A DNA stretch of 64,000 nt from Serratia liquefaciens (lineage in GTDB: Bacteria; Pseudomonadota; Gammaproteobacteria; Enterobacterales; Enterobacteriaceae), in NCBI RefSeq assembly GCF_027594825.1, contig NZ_CP088930.1, positions 806,001 to 870,000 on the forward strand, written 5' to 3'. The notes beneath the pieces are model-generated. The model did not search any database. It saw nothing but the letters and a program-made list of their open reading frames with translations, and was not told where the DNA came from. Shown here one piece after another: positions 54,258-64,000 of the stretch; the stretch's first letter is position 1, and each line of letters opens with the position of its first letter. Both the position numbers and the translations under genes were made by a program.

Positions 54258-55958
54258 ATGAATGCTTCAATCTCCGCTACCGAAAGCCGCGATAATGGCC
54301 TGCTGGCCATGTGGAACCGTCTGCGCGCCAACCCAAAAGTCCCGCTGCTGATTGCGGCCTCCGCAGCCATCGCCATCGTGGTCGCACTGCTGTTATGGGT
54401 GAAAAGTCCGGACTACCGCGTGCTGTACAGCAACATTAACGATCGCGACGGCGGCGCCATCGTCACCCAGCTGACGCAGATGAATATCCCCTACCGCTTT
54501 GCCGAAAACGGCGCAGCGTTGCTGATCCCGGCCGAAAAAGTGCATGAAACCCGCCTGCGTTTGGCGCAGCTCGGCCTGCCTAAAGGCGGCGCCGTGGGCT
54601 TCGAACTGCTGGATCAGGAAAAATTCGGCATCAGCCAGTTCAGCGAGCAAATCAACTATCAGCGAGCGCTGGAAGGTGAATTGTCCCGTACCATCGAATC
54701 ACTGGGGCCGGTACAAAACGCCCGGGTGCATTTGGCTCTGCCCAAGCCTTCGCTCTTTGTCCGCGAGCAAAAATCCCCTTCCGCTTCCGTGACCCTGACG
54801 TTGCAACCGGGTCGGGCCCTGGATGACGGTCAGATCAACGCCATCGTTTATATGGTTTCGAGCAGCGTAGCCGGTTTACCGCCGGGCAACGTGACGGTGG
54901 TCGATCAGGCCGGACGCCTGCTGACCCAGTCCGACGGCACCGGACGCGATCTGAACGCCGCACAGCTTAAATACGCCAGCGAAGTGGAAAGCCGCTACCA
55001 GCGCCGTATCGAAGCGATTTTGGCCCCGATGGTCGGCAGCGCCAACGTGCGCGCTCAGGTCACCGCGCAGATCGACTTCTCAACCCGCGAACAAACTGAC
55101 GAAGAGTACCAGCCTAACCAAGCGCCGAATAAGGCCGCCGTACGCTCGCAGCAAATGAGCCAAAGCGATCAAATTGGTGGGCCACTGGTCGGTGGCGTGC
55201 CGGGTGCACTGTCCAATCAGCCAAGCGCGCCGGCTGCCGCCCCGATTGAAACCGCCCAACCGGCCACCGCCGGCACTAATGCCGATGCGGCTAAAACCGA
55301 TACGGCCACGGCGCGCAGTTCCGCAGCCAAGGGCAGCGGGCCGCAAAACTCGCGCCGCGATGAAACCACCAACTATGAGGTCGATCGCACCATTCGCCAT
55401 ACCCAGCATAAAGCCGGGACGGTACAGCGGCTGTCGGTCGCGGTGGTCATCAACTATCGCGGCACTGATAAGGACGGCAAACCGCTGCCGATGAGCAAAG
55501 AGCAGTTGGCGCAGATCGAATCGCTGGCGCGTGAGTCGATGGGCTTCTCCAGCGCCCGTGGCGATACCCTCAACGTGGTCAACACGCCGTTTACCGATAA
55601 TGAAATCACCGGAAGCGAGCTGCCGTTCTGGCAAAGCCAGTCGTTTATCGATCGTCTGATCGACGCCGGCCGCTACCTGCTGATCCTGCTGGTCGCCTGG
55701 GTATTGTGGCGCAAACTGGTGCGTCCGCAACTGCAAAACCGTCAGGCGGTACAAAAGGCCGCACTCGCCGCCGCCGCCACGCCGATGGCCAAACCGGCCG
55801 ACAGCAGCAAACCCAGCAATGAGGAGCTGGCGCAGCACAGGAAATCCCAGCAGCGCGTCAGTGCAGAAGTCCAGAGCCAGCGGATCCGCGATTTGGCTGA
55901 TAAAGACCCACGCGTGGTCGCTCTGGTAATCCGCCAATGGATGAGTAACGAACTATGA
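54258..55958 (+). CDS. fliF: flagellar MS-ring protein FliF
   Basis: A 566-residue inner-membrane ring protein. Two transmembrane helices frame a large periplasmic domain: [18 protein letters not shown] near residue 35 and [12 protein letters not shown] near residue 475. Characteristic blocks are [20 protein letters not shown] and [29 protein letters not shown]. An Ala/Pro/Thr-rich linker lies around residues 315-370. The C-terminal tail binds FliG. The stop overlaps fliG as ATGA. Length fits E. coli FliF (552). Confidence 0.96.
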   Translation: MNASISATESRDNGLLAMWNRLRANPKVPLLIAASAAIAIVVALLLWVKSPDYRVLYSNINDRDGGAIVTQLTQMNIPYRFAENGAALLIPAEKVHETRLRLAQLGLPKGGAVGFELLDQEKFGISQFSEQINYQRALEGELSRTIESLGPVQNARVHLALPKPSLFVREQKSPSASVTLTLQPGRALDDGQINAIVYMVSSSVAGLPPGNVTVVDQAGRLLTQSDGTGRDLNAAQLKYASEVESRYQRRIEAILAPMVGSANVRAQVTAQIDFSTREQTDEEYQPNQAPNKAAVRSQQMSQSDQIGGPLVGGVPGALSNQPSAPAAAPIETAQPATAGTNADAAKTDTATARSSAAKGSGPQNSRRDETTNYEVDRTIRHTQHKAGTVQRLSVAVVINYRGTDKDGKPLPMSKEQLAQIESLARESMGFSSARGDTLNVVNTPFTDNEITGSELPFWQSQSFIDRLIDAGRYLLILLVAWVLWRKLVRPQLQNRQAVQKAALAAAATPMAKPADSSKPSNEELAQHRKSQQRVSAEVQSQRIRDLADKDPRVVALVIRQWMSNEL

Positions 55959-56947
55959 GTCTGACCGGAACCGAAAAAAGCGCCATCCTGCTGATGACGC
56001 TGGGCGAAGATCGCGCCGCCGAGGTATTCAAGCACCTCTCCTCGCGTGAAGTGCAGCAGTTGAGTGGCACCATGGCCAGCATGAGCCAGGTGTCGCACAA
56101 GCAGCTCAATGAAATACTGCGTGAGTTCGAAGACGACGCCGAACAGTATGCTGCGCTGAGCGTCAACGCCAGCGACTACCTGCGTTCGGTGCTGGTCAAG
56201 GCGTTGGGCGAAGAACGTGCCGCCAGCCTGCTGGAGGATATTCTCGAATCCCGAGAGACCACCACCGGCATGGAAACGCTCAACTTTATGGAGCCAATGA
56301 GCGCCGCCGATCTGATCCGCGACGAGCATCCGCAGATCATCGCCACCATCCTGGTGCACCTCAAGCGTGGCCAGGCTGCGGATATTCTGGCGCTGTTCGA
56401 CGAACGGCTGCGCAACGACGTGATGTTGCGTATCGCCACCTTCGGCGGCGTGCAGCCGGCGGCGCTGGCGGAACTGACCGAAGTGCTCAACAACCTGCTC
56501 GACGGCCAGAACCTCAAGCGCAGCAAAATGGGCGGCGTACGTACCGCAGCCGAGATCATCAACCTGATGAAAACGCAGCAGGAAGAGGCGGTTATCGACG
56601 CCATGCGCGAATACGACGGCGAGCTGGCACAGAAGATCATCGACGAGATGTTCCTGTTCGAGAACCTGGTGGAAGTCGACGATCGCAGCATCCAGCGCCT
56701 GTTGCAGGAAGTGGAAGGCGAATCCTTGCTGGTGGCGCTCAAAGGCGCGGAACAGCCGCTGCGCGAGAAGTTCCTCAAAAACATGTCGCAACGCGCCGCA
56801 GACATCCTGCGCGACGATCTGGCCAACCGTGGCCCGGTGCGCATGTCGCAGGTGGAGAACGAGCAGAAGGCTATCCTGCTGGTCGTCCGTCGTTTGGCCG
56901 AGAGTGGCGAAATGATTATCGGCGGTGGCGAGGACACCTATGTCTGA
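55955..56947 (+). CDS. fliG: flagellar motor switch protein FliG
   Basis: A 330-residue rotor protein (E. coli 331). It begins [29 protein letters not shown], contains the EHPQ motif ([11 protein letters not shown]) and the C-terminal torque helix with charged residues ([30 protein letters not shown]). FliG carries the charges that meet MotA and bridges FliF and FliM. It overlaps fliF by four bases and fliH by eight. Confidence 0.97.
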   Translation: MSLTGTEKSAILLMTLGEDRAAEVFKHLSSREVQQLSGTMASMSQVSHKQLNEILREFEDDAEQYAALSVNASDYLRSVLVKALGEERAASLLEDILESRETTTGMETLNFMEPMSAADLIRDEHPQIIATILVHLKRGQAADILALFDERLRNDVMLRIATFGGVQPAALAELTEVLNNLLDGQNLKRSKMGGVRTAAEIINLMKTQQEEAVIDAMREYDGELAQKIIDEMFLFENLVEVDDRSIQRLLQEVEGESLLVALKGAEQPLREKFLKNMSQRAADILRDDLANRGPVRMSQVENEQKAILLVVRRLAESGEMIIGGGEDTYV

Positions 56948-57644
56948 TCGCATTAATACCCTGCCCTGGCAGCCCTGGTCGCTCAACGATCTCAACGAGC
57001 CCAAACCGGTGCTCGACCCGCTGCCGCTGCCGGTGGAAATCACCGACGGCGCATCGCTGGACGACAGCCTGGTTCGGGAACAGCAGCTCACCCAGCTCCG
57101 CCTGCAGGCGGAGCAGCAGGGCCAGCAACTGGGCTATGCGGACGGCCAGCAAAAAGGCTACGACGCCGGGTTCCAGGCCGGCATGGAAGAGGGTCGCCAA
57201 CAGGGCTTGCTGGAAGCTCAGCAACAGCAGCAGCCGCTGACCGCACACTGGCAGCATCTGGTGACGGAATTCCAGCACACGCTGGACGCCCTCGACAGCG
57301 TGATTGCCTCGCGCCTGATGCAGCTGGCCCTGACGGCCGCCAAACAGGTGCTGGGCCAACCGCCAGTGTGCGACGGCACTGCCCTGCTGGCGCAGATCCA
57401 ACAGTTGATCCAGCAGGAGCCGATGTTCAGCGGCAAGCCGCAGCTGCGCGTGCACCCGGACGACTATCAACGAATCGAGCAACAGTTGGGTGCCACGCTC
57501 AGTCTGCACGGCTGGCGGTTGCTGGCGGACGGTCAGTTGCACCCTGGCGGCTGCAAGGTCAGCGCCGACGAAGGCGATCTCGACGCCAGCCTGGCAACCC
57601 GTTGGCATGAGCTCTGCCGTCTGGCCGCTCCGGGAGACGTGTAA
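56940..57644 (+). CDS. fliH: flagellar export stator FliH
   Basis: A 234-residue regulator of the FliI ATPase. The N-terminus ([18 protein letters not shown]) contains the two tryptophans that contact FlhA. A long glutamine-rich coiled region with GxxxG-like repeats follows ([29 protein letters not shown]), then the FliI-binding domain. The start 56940 lies eight bases before the fliG stop; longer starts are unlikely. Size fits E. coli FliH (228). Confidence 0.95.
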   Translation: MSDRINTLPWQPWSLNDLNEPKPVLDPLPLPVEITDGASLDDSLVREQQLTQLRLQAEQQGQQLGYADGQQKGYDAGFQAGMEEGRQQGLLEAQQQQQPLTAHWQHLVTEFQHTLDALDSVIASRLMQLALTAAKQVLGQPPVCDGTALLAQIQQLIQQEPMFSGKPQLRVHPDDYQRIEQQLGATLSLHGWRLLADGQLHPGGCKVSADEGDLDASLATRWHELCRLAAPGDV

Positions 57645-59005
57645 TGACCCTGCGCCTCGGCCGCTGGCTGACCTCACTGGATGCGCTGGAAAAACGCATC
57701 GCACACGCCCCGACGGTACGCCGCTACGGTCGCCTGACCCGCGCCACCGGTTTGGTGCTGGAAGCCACCGGGCTACAGCTGCCGATCGGTGCCACCTGCC
57801 TGATCGAGCGTCACGACGCCGGTGAGGTCCAGGAAGTAGAAAGCGAAGTGGTCGGTTTTAACGGCCAGCGGCTGTTTCTGATGCCGCTGGAAGAAGTGGA
57901 AGGCATCGTGCCCGGCGCCCGGGTTTACGCCCGCATCTCGCCGGAAGGCCAAAGCGCCAGTAAGCAACTGCCGCTCGGTCCGGCCCTGCTGGGCCGGGTA
58001 CTGGACGGCAGCGCCAAGCCGCTCGACGGCCTGCCTGCACCGGAAACCGGCTATCGTGCACCGCTGATCACCGCGCCATTCAACCCGCTGCAGCGTACGC
58101 CGATCGAACAGGTACTGGACGTCGGCGTGCGAACCATCAACGGCCTGTTGACCGTCGGTCGCGGCCAGCGCATGGGGCTGTTTGCCGGTTCCGGCGTCGG
58201 TAAAAGCGTGCTGTTGGGCATGATGGCGCGTTATACCCAGGCCGACGTGATTGTCGTCGGTCTGATCGGCGAACGTGGCCGTGAGGTGAAAGACTTTATC
58301 GAAAACATCCTCGGCCCCGAAGGCCGGGCGCGTTCGGTGGTGATCGCCGCTCCGGCGGACGTCTCGCCGCTGCTGCGCATGCAGGGTGCGGCCTACGCCA
58401 CACGCATCGCTGAAGATTTCCGCGATCGCGGCCAGCACGTGCTGTTGATCATGGATTCACTGACGCGCTACGCCATGGCACAACGAGAGATAGCCCTCGC
58501 CATCGGCGAGCCGCCGGCCACCAAAGGCTACCCGCCCTCCGTTTTCGCCAAGCTGCCGGCACTGGTCGAACGTGCGGGCAACGGCATCAGCGGCGGCGGG
58601 TCGATTACCGCCTTTTATACCGTGTTGACCGAAGGCGATGACCAGCAGGATCCGATCGCCGACTCGGCACGCGCCATTCTCGACGGCCACGTGGTGCTGT
58701 CACGGCGCCTGGCGGAAGCCGGCCACTACCCGGCCATCGACATTGAAGCCTCCATCAGCCGCGCCATGACCTCGCTGATCGACGAAGAGCACTATCGTCG
58801 GGTGCGTAACTTCAAACAGATGTTGGCCAGCTACCAACGCAACCGAGATTTGATCAGCGTCGGTGCTTATGTCGCAGGCAGCGACCCGCTGCTGGATAAG
58901 GCCATGACGTTATATCCGCAGATGGAAGCCTATCTGCAGCAGGGCATTTTCGAGCGCAGCGGCTACCAGGACGCCTGCCAGCAGTTACAGCAGTTGATCG
59001 TTTAA
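57644..59005 (+). CDS. fliI: flagellum-specific ATPase FliI
   Basis: A 453-residue F1-beta-like ATPase (E. coli 457) that powers and unloads type III export substrates. Walker A is [13 protein letters not shown] near residue 180, and Walker [37 protein letters not shown] follows with the conserved family block. It starts at the TAATG overlap with fliH. Catalytic glutamate is expected in [10 protein letters not shown]. Confidence 0.97.
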   Translation: MTLRLGRWLTSLDALEKRIAHAPTVRRYGRLTRATGLVLEATGLQLPIGATCLIERHDAGEVQEVESEVVGFNGQRLFLMPLEEVEGIVPGARVYARISPEGQSASKQLPLGPALLGRVLDGSAKPLDGLPAPETGYRAPLITAPFNPLQRTPIEQVLDVGVRTINGLLTVGRGQRMGLFAGSGVGKSVLLGMMARYTQADVIVVGLIGERGREVKDFIENILGPEGRARSVVIAAPADVSPLLRMQGAAYATRIAEDFRDRGQHVLLIMDSLTRYAMAQREIALAIGEPPATKGYPPSVFAKLPALVERAGNGISGGGSITAFYTVLTEGDDQQDPIADSARAILDGHVVLSRRLAEAGHYPAIDIEASISRAMTSLIDEEHYRRVRNFKQMLASYQRNRDLISVGAYVAGSDPLLDKAMTLYPQMEAYLQQGIFERSGYQDACQQLQQLIV

Positions 59006-59027
59006 CGTCACCAAAGGCGCAAACCCG

Positions 59028-59474
59028 ATGAAACCACAGTCCCCCCTGATTACCCTGCGCGATCTGGCGCAGGATGCAGTAGAACAGGCGACTCGCCAAC
59101 TGGGCCAGGTGCGCAAAGCTCAGCAAGCCGCTGAACAGCAACTTTCCATGCTGCTCAACTATCAGGATGAGTACCGTCAGAAGCTGAATAATCAACTGAG
59201 CGGCGGCATGGAATCGTCCAATTGGCAGAACTACCAGCAGTTTATCGGCACGCTGGAACAGGCGATCGCCCAGCACCGCCAGCAGTTGACGCAGTGGGGA
59301 GAGAAAGTGGACCACGCGATGAAGCAATGGCAGGACAAACAGCAACGGCTGAACGCTTTCGAAACCCTGCATACCCGAGCCCAGAGCGCGGAGTTGCAGT
59401 TGGAGAACAAACGGGATCAAAAACTGATGGATGAGTTCGCTCAACGCAGTGCACAAAGGAATATACATCAATGA
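59028..59474 (+). CDS. fliJ: flagellar export chaperone FliJ
   Basis: A 148-residue coiled-coil protein (E. coli 147), gamma-like stalk of the FliI ring. The sequence is almost entirely helical and rich in Gln, Glu, Ala and Lys, with the family stretch LAQDAVEQATRQLGQVRKAQQAAEQQLSML near the start. It has 22 bases to fliI, and its end overlaps fliK by four bases. Confidence 0.95.
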   Translation: MKPQSPLITLRDLAQDAVEQATRQLGQVRKAQQAAEQQLSMLLNYQDEYRQKLNNQLSGGMESSNWQNYQQFIGTLEQAIAQHRQQLTQWGEKVDHAMKQWQDKQQRLNAFETLHTRAQSAELQLENKRDQKLMDEFAQRSAQRNIHQ

Positions 59475-60685
59475 ACCTGAACGCTTTGCCGGGCCCGTCG
59501 CTGCCGGGCGATACCGGCCTGTTGCCGGACCCGCAGCCCCCGCTGGATGAGTCATCGCTCTCTTCCGCTTTTGCTCAACTGCTTGGCGCGCGTGTGCTGC
59601 CGGCCGACAAGTCCGCAACCAAGCTGTCACCGATGGCGCTGAGCGCAGAAGAAGACTCTGCGCCGCTGAGCCGCAACCAACTGACGCAGTTACTGGCCGC
59701 ATTCGGCGAGCGCGATGGGTTGTTGGCGCCTTCGCTGTTAACGCAAGGCCAGCCAGTCGCCATCAGCAACGACGAGGAGCCGACGTTGGAGCGACCGCCG
59801 CACGACGCCGCACTGCGGCCTGCCGGTGAGATCGACGCCGCTACGCTACAAGCGCTGTTCGCCATGCTGCCGATCGCCATTCCCCCAACAATGCCTGATG
59901 CAGGTAGCGGCGCGGCGGAACTGAGCCTTGAAGGCGATCAAGATACTCCTCAGCCTGCAACGCTCATGAGCGCTTCGCTGGGGCGCCAGACTGAGGTAAC
60001 GGACACGCAAAAGGCGCCAACGCCGGTAACCTCAGCGTCGCTCGGCAGTGAAAGCCGTGCCGACAGCCCACAGCAAATTGCAGTTGCGCACGAAAAACCG
60101 GATGCCGCGGCGTTGAAGCTTGGCGCAGATAGCCAATCACCAACGCCGAATGCCTCCCTGATCGCCCCACCGGTCTCCAGCCCGACTATCGCTGCAGCGC
60201 CAACCGCTGCGTTGGTCACTGCCCCGCCTACGCCACAGCTAAACGCCCAGTTGGGCAGCCCGGAGTGGCAGCAGGCGTTGAACCAACAGGTACTGATGTT
60301 CCATCGCAACGGTCAGCAAAGCGCCGAGCTGCGTCTGCATCCGCAGGAACTGGGGGCGTTACAGATCACCCTCAAGCTGGATGACAACCAGGCGCAGCTG
60401 CACATTGCCTCGGCACATGGCCAGGTTCGTGCCGCCGTGGAAGCGGCGATGCCGCAGCTGCGCCATGCGCTGGCTGAGAGTGGCATCAATTTGGGACAAA
60501 GCAGCGTGGGCGGCGACCAGATGCCGCAGTGGCAACAGGCGCAGCAGCACAGCAGCGGGCAGCAGGGTCGCCCGGATTATCGCGAGCGTCAGGGTGACGG
60601 CGATTTGTCCGCCGATGCCCACAGCGCGCCGCCGGAATTGCAGGCGATGGCCCGCGCCGTCAGCGGCGTTGATATTTTCGCCTGA
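59471..60685 (+). CDS. fliK: flagellar hook-length control protein FliK
   Basis: A 404-residue secreted ruler (E. coli 375). The N-terminal ~260 residues are low-complexity, rich in Pro, Ala, Ser and Thr, and diverged. The conserved C-terminal switch domain reads EWQQALNQQVLMFHRNGQQSAELRLHPQELGALQITLKLDDNQAQLHI around residues 265-315, and a glutamine/serine-rich tail follows. It measures hook length and switches FlhB specificity. Last gene of fliFGHIJK. Confidence 0.94.
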   Translation: MNLNALPGPSLPGDTGLLPDPQPPLDESSLSSAFAQLLGARVLPADKSATKLSPMALSAEEDSAPLSRNQLTQLLAAFGERDGLLAPSLLTQGQPVAISNDEEPTLERPPHDAALRPAGEIDAATLQALFAMLPIAIPPTMPDAGSGAAELSLEGDQDTPQPATLMSASLGRQTEVTDTQKAPTPVTSASLGSESRADSPQQIAVAHEKPDAAALKLGADSQSPTPNASLIAPPVSSPTIAAAPTAALVTAPPTPQLNAQLGSPEWQQALNQQVLMFHRNGQQSAELRLHPQELGALQITLKLDDNQAQLHIASAHGQVRAAVEAAMPQLRHALAESGINLGQSSVGGDQMPQWQQAQQHSSGQQGRPDYRERQGDGDLSADAHSAPPELQAMARAVSGVDIFA

Positions 60686-60766
60686 GTGGCCGCAAACGCC
60701 CAAGCTGGAACGCTTTTCCCTGCCTATTCTGGCTATTGCGTGCCGGAATAGGCGCGATAATACCGC

Positions 60767-60958
60767 TACCCTTCATACTTGAAGCTGCATTTGCGCGCCC
60801 CGGCCATATAGTTATCTATGCTGCTGGGAACTTACAAACTTGCCGGCGCGATGCAACTCCAAATATTTTGGGTAAATTATGTCATGCGTGCGGCTTTTAC
60901 ACGCGCTATATACCCGCGAGATCTTAGGTTGCAGCTTGAAAAATGAAGGGCATATACC
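60767..60958. repeat. MITE-like palindromic repeat, copy C
   Basis: The left end (TACCCTTCATACTTGAAGCTGCA) and right end (inverse of GCCCTTCATTTTTCAAGCTGCA) are inverted repeats. The centre lacks the 59-base module seen in A and B. It abuts copy D at the shared TATACCC. Confidence 0.72.
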
Positions 60959-61078
60959 CTATGGATTTCAAGTTGCAGCTAGGCGCCCAGCTCACTCATC
61001 CCCAGGAGCTTACTCTAGTAAGTGACTGGGGGGAGTGAGTGCAGGGAACAACGCTGCAGCTTGAAAGACGACGGGTAT
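60955..61078. repeat. MITE-like palindromic repeat, copy D
   Basis: The ends TACCCTATGGATTTCAAGTTGCAGC and GCTGCAGCTTGAAAGACGACGGGTA are inverted. Inside are CACTCATCCCC and GGGGGGAGTGAG, a second palindrome. It ends 23 bases before the fliL start, so the fliL promoter must lie within or upstream of the repeats, or fliL is read from fliK. Confidence 0.72.
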
Positions 61079-61101
61079 AACAACAGGAATTTGATTTATC
61101 T

Positions 61102-61584
61102 ATGTCTCAAAATACCCTACCGGCAGCACCGAAACGCTCCCTTCTGGTCATTCTGCTGGTGCTGATAACCCTCGTCGCCTGCGGCGCGGCCGGCTACAGC
61201 TGGTGGCAGCTCAAGCAGCACCAGGAGGGCGCGCAGCCCGCAGCCAAAGAACTTCCCCCGGCCGCACCGGTGTTTATGCCGCTGGACACCTTTACCGTCA
61301 ATCTGATGACGCCCGATAACAACCCGGATCGCGTGTTGTATATCGGCCTGACGTTACGCTTGCCGGATGAAAGTACCCGCCGCCAACTGAATGATTTCCT
61401 GCCGGAGGTGCGCAGCCGTCTGCTGATGCTGCTGTCCCGTCAGGAAGCGGGCCAGTTGAGCAGTGAACAAGGAAAGCAGCAACTGGTGGCGCAGATTAAG
61501 GACGTGCTTAGCCCGCCGCTGGTTAAGGGACAACCGAAGCAGGTGGTCAGCGACGTGCTGTTCACTGCCTTCATATTGCGGTAA
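61102..61584 (+). CDS. fliL: flagellar basal body-associated protein FliL
   Basis: A 160-residue single-pass inner-membrane protein. The transmembrane helix is [23 protein letters not shown] near residue 13-35, and the periplasmic domain follows ([30 protein letters not shown]). It stabilises stators and swarming. The Shine-Dalgarno AGGA is a bit far from the ATG. Size fits E. coli FliL (154). Confidence 0.95.
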   Translation: MSQNTLPAAPKRSLLVILLVLITLVACGAAGYSWWQLKQHQEGAQPAAKELPPAAPVFMPLDTFTVNLMTPDNNPDRVLYIGLTLRLPDESTRRQLNDFLPEVRSRLLMLLSRQEAGQLSSEQGKQQLVAQIKDVLSPPLVKGQPKQVVSDVLFTAFILR

Positions 61585-61589
61585 TCACT

Positions 61590-62591
61590 ATGGGCGACAG
61601 CATTCTTTCACAGGCAGAGATCGACGCCTTGCTCAACGGCGACAGCGCGGGTGATGAACCCGAAGCGGTTGCCCTCAATGAGAGCGAGGTCAAGCCGTAC
61701 GATCCGACCACCCAGCGCCGAGTGGTGCGCGAACGGCTGCACGCGCTGGAAATCATCAACGAACGTTTTGCCCGGCAGTTCCGCATGGGGTTATTCAACC
61801 TGCTGCGCCGCAGCCCGGACATTACCGTTGGCCCGATCAAGATCCAGCCGTACCACGAATTTGCGCGCAACCTGCCGGTGCCCACCAACCTGAACCTGGT
61901 GCACCTGAACCCGCTGCGCGGTACCGCGCTGTTCGTGTTTGCGCCGAGCCTGGTATTTATCGCCGTAGATAACCTGTTCGGGGGCGACGGTCGCTTTCCC
62001 ACCAAAGTGGAAGGCCGCGAATTCACGCCGACCGAACAGCGGGTGATCAAGCGCATGCTGCGACTGGCGCTGGACGCCTACGGCGACGCCTGGAGCGCAA
62101 TTTACAAGATCAACGTGGAATACGTGCGCGCTGAAATGCAGGTGAAGTTCACCAATATCACCACGTCGCCAAACGACATCGTGGTCACCACGCCTTTCCA
62201 GGTGGAAATTGGTGCGCTGAGCGGTGAGTTCAACATCTGCATTCCGTTTGCCATGATCGAACCGTTGCGCGAACTGCTGACCAACCCACCGTTGGAAAAT
62301 TCGCGGCAGGAAGACAGCCACTGGCGTGAAACGCTGGTGAAGCAGGTGCAACATTCCGAGCTGGAGCTGATTGCCAACTTCGTCGATATCCCGATGCGCC
62401 TGTCAAAAATCCTGAAGCTGCAGCCGGGAGATGTATTACCGATTGATAAACCGGATCGCCTTATCGCCCACGTCGACGGCGTGCCGGTTTTGACCAGCCA
62501 ATACGGCACGTTAAACGGGCAGTACGCCCTGCGTGTTGAACATTTGATTAACCCTATTTTGAATGCTCTGAGTGAGGAACAGCCCAAATGA
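61590..62591 (+). CDS. fliM: flagellar motor switch protein FliM
   Basis: A 333-residue C-ring protein (E. coli 334). The N-terminal CheY-binding peptide is SILSQAEIDALLNGD (residues 4-18); the GGXG-like middle domain and C-terminal SpoA domain follow (LGAILKLQPGD-like stretch: SKILKLQPGDVLPIDKPDRLIAHVDGVPV). It overlaps fliN by four bases. Confidence 0.97.
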   Translation: MGDSILSQAEIDALLNGDSAGDEPEAVALNESEVKPYDPTTQRRVVRERLHALEIINERFARQFRMGLFNLLRRSPDITVGPIKIQPYHEFARNLPVPTNLNLVHLNPLRGTALFVFAPSLVFIAVDNLFGGDGRFPTKVEGREFTPTEQRVIKRMLRLALDAYGDAWSAIYKINVEYVRAEMQVKFTNITTSPNDIVVTTPFQVEIGALSGEFNICIPFAMIEPLRELLTNPPLENSRQEDSHWRETLVKQVQHSELELIANFVDIPMRLSKILKLQPGDVLPIDKPDRLIAHVDGVPVLTSQYGTLNGQYALRVEHLINPILNALSEEQPK

Positions 62592-63001
62592 GTGATCCTA
62601 AGCAACCGTCTGGCGAAGGAAAGGAATCCGTGGACGATCTGTGGGCTGATGCGTTTAACGAACAGCAAGCAACCGAAAAGACGTCTGCCAGCGATGCGGT
62701 GTTCAAATCGCTGGAGCCGCAGGATACCAGCGGCAGCCTGCAGGATATCGATCTGATCCTCGACATCCCGGTCAAATTGACCGTTGAACTGGGCCGCACC
62801 AAGATGACCATCAAGGAACTGCTGCGCCTGTCGCAGGGCTCTGTCGTGGCGTTGGATGGGCTGGCGGGTGAACCGCTGGATATTATGATCAACGGTTATC
62901 TGATCGCCCAGGGCGAAGTGGTCGTGGTCGCCGACAAATTCGGCGTGCGCATTACCGATATCATCACCCCTTCCGAGCGCATGCGCCGCCTGAGCCGCTG
63001 A
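62588..63001 (+). CDS. fliN: flagellar motor switch protein FliN
   Basis: A 137-residue C-ring protein, the exact length of E. coli FliN. The N-terminal half is acidic and variable and the C-terminal SpoA domain reads LILDIPVKLTVELGRTKMTIKELLRLSQGSVVALDGLAGEPLDI...GEVVVVADKFGVRITDI. It is coupled to fliM and fliO by short overlaps. Confidence 0.97.
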   Translation: MSDPKQPSGEGKESVDDLWADAFNEQQATEKTSASDAVFKSLEPQDTSGSLQDIDLILDIPVKLTVELGRTKMTIKELLRLSQGSVVALDGLAGEPLDIMINGYLIAQGEVVVVADKFGVRITDIITPSERMRRLSR

Positions 63002-63405
63002 TGAACCCAAGCGCCGCCGCGCCCACCGTGGGCACCTTGCAATCCACCGAGCCGGCACTGCCGGCCGGTTCAGTGCTGACGCAGGTCAGCAGCGCACTCG
63101 GCGGCATTTTGCTGCTGATCCTGCTGGCCGGCTGGCTGTTCCGTCGCCTGGGCTTTGCCCCGCAGGCACGCAACAGTAAGCTGCTCAACCTGCGCGCCAG
63201 CTGTCAGGTCGGGCAACGCGAGCGCGTGGTGGTGATCGAAGTGGATAACACCTTGCTGGTGCTGGGCGTCACCGCCCAGCAAATCACCCCGCTGCATAGC
63301 CTGCCCGCTCCGGCGCAGGACACCGACGCCGCCGCAGTGACCACGCCGGCGGATTTTCGCCAACTGATGCAAAAAGTTCTCAAACGTCCGGAAAAATCGG
63401 CATGA
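63001..63405 (+). CDS. fliO: flagellar export protein FliO
   Basis: A 134-residue membrane protein that helps assemble FliP. One transmembrane helix ([21 protein letters not shown]) is followed by a small cytoplasmic domain ([39 protein letters not shown]), typical of FliO. Its ATG overlaps the fliN stop by one base, and its stop overlaps fliP as ATGA. Confidence 0.92.
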   Translation: MNPSAAAPTVGTLQSTEPALPAGSVLTQVSSALGGILLLILLAGWLFRRLGFAPQARNSKLLNLRASCQVGQRERVVVIEVDNTLLVLGVTAQQITPLHSLPAPAQDTDAAAVTTPADFRQLMQKVLKRPEKSA

Positions 63406-64000
63406 AATCCCTCGTTCCCTGTGTCGCCACCCGTGGGCGAGGCCAAAAATGCCTTGGCATTCTAGCCACCGCCCTGTTGTTGATCAGCCCTGCGGCGTTG
63501 GCGCAATTGCCCGGTCTGATCAGCCAGCCGCTGGCCAACGGCGGCCAAAGCTGGTCGCTGCCGGTGCAAACGCTGGTGCTGCTGACCTCACTCAGCTTCC
63601 TGCCGGCGATGCTGCTGATGATGACCAGCTTCACCCGCATCATCATCGTGCTGGGGTTGCTGCGTAATGCCCTCGGTACCCCCTCTGCCCCACCCAACCA
63701 GGTGATGCTGGGCCTGGCGCTGTTCCTGACCTTTTTCATTATGTCGCCGGTGTTCGACAAGGTTTATCAGGACGCTTACTTGCCATTCAGTCAGGACAAA
63801 ATCAGCCTGGATATCGCGCTCGATAAAGGTTCACAACCGTTGCGCGAGTTTATGCTGCGCCAAACGCGTGAAACCGATCTGGCGCTGTATGCCAAGCTCG
63901 CCAACCAGCCGCCGCTGGCCGGGCCGGAAGCGGTGCCGATGCGCATCCTGCTGCCTGCCTACGTCACCAGCGAACTGAAAACCGCGTTCCAAATCGGCTT
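63402..64000 (+). CDS. fliP: flagellar export gate protein FliP, N-terminal part (cut by window edge)
   Basis: About 199 residues are visible. The signal-like N-terminus ([18 protein letters not shown]) is followed by [62 protein letters not shown], the FliP hallmark, and [13 protein letters not shown]. FliP forms the central pore of the export gate with FliQ and FliR, whose genes should follow beyond the window. Confidence 0.96.
   Translation, partial: MKSLVPCVATRGRGQKCLGILATALLLISPAALAQLPGLISQPLANGGQSWSLPVQTLVLLTSLSFLPAMLLMMTSFTRIIIVLGLLRNALGTPSAPPNQVMLGLALFLTFFIMSPVFDKVYQDAYLPFSQDKISLDIALDKGSQPLREFMLRQTRETDLALYAKLANQPPLAGPEAVPMRILLPAYVTSELKTAFQIG

Noticed and set aside
54061..54261. A 66-codon frame ending at the fliF start
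   Set aside because: It is mostly inside the palindromic repeat and continues by chance to the fliF ATG.
55742..57091. A 449-codon minus-strand frame opposite fliF-fliG-fliH
   Set aside because: Shadow of the flagellar genes; no start signal or recognisable domain.

Overview
The window reads as a chromosomal segment of an enterobacterium, very probably Serratia (inference: Klebsiella-type nas nitrate assimilation genes, chaA and chaC, efeUOB, putP/putA and a Serratia/Yersinia-like flagellar locus are all present, gene families match Enterobacterales throughout, and palindromic repeats of a kind I associate with Serratia recur). I see no tRNA, rRNA, CRISPR array, prophage or insertion sequence. 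Coding density is high. Most genes belong to core metabolism, with small accessory pockets.

Layout. 1-9473 (minus): nitrate assimilation. nasF-nasE-nasD import nitrate, a single long gene fuses NasC-, NasB- and NirD-like parts, and nasA runs off the left edge. A sigma-54 promoter, a hexaloop RNA hairpin and a leader terminator precede nasF, and the nasR antiterminator gene lies upstream. 9533-16222 (minus): a peptide/nickel-type ABC transporter with two paralogous binding proteins. 16508-17361: two unrecognised genes. 17412-22918: cbl, chaC, a Fur-boxed yqjH-like reductase gene, chaA and lpxO. 23377-27140: a DMSO-reductase-like three-gene operon behind an FNR box. 27211-34337: phoH, a TonB-dependent receptor gene and efeUOB with a Fur box. 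34587-41391: divergent putP/putA with GTTGCA PutA sites, then hicAB.

41423-64000: the cystine uptake genes dcyD-tcyJLN next to fliZ-fliA, then fliC, divergent fliDST, an accessory pocket (AraC and LysR regulators, two tiny membrane proteins, a flavodoxin-fold oxidoreductase), and fliE divergent from fliFGHIJK, followed by fliLMNOP (fliP cut by the right edge). Sigma-28 promoters for fliC and fliD are nearly perfect.

Four copies of an imperfectly palindromic, MITE-like repeat sit only in intergenic regions: one between a predicted NtrC enhancer and the nasF promoter, one in the fliE/fliF divergent region, and two in tandem between fliK and fliL. They separate regulatory elements from their genes and are the most distinctive structural feature. 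The other candidates for something new are the orphan gene pair at 16508-17361, the tiny membrane proteins at 51374-51609, and the nitrite reductase fusion with a preserved internal start.
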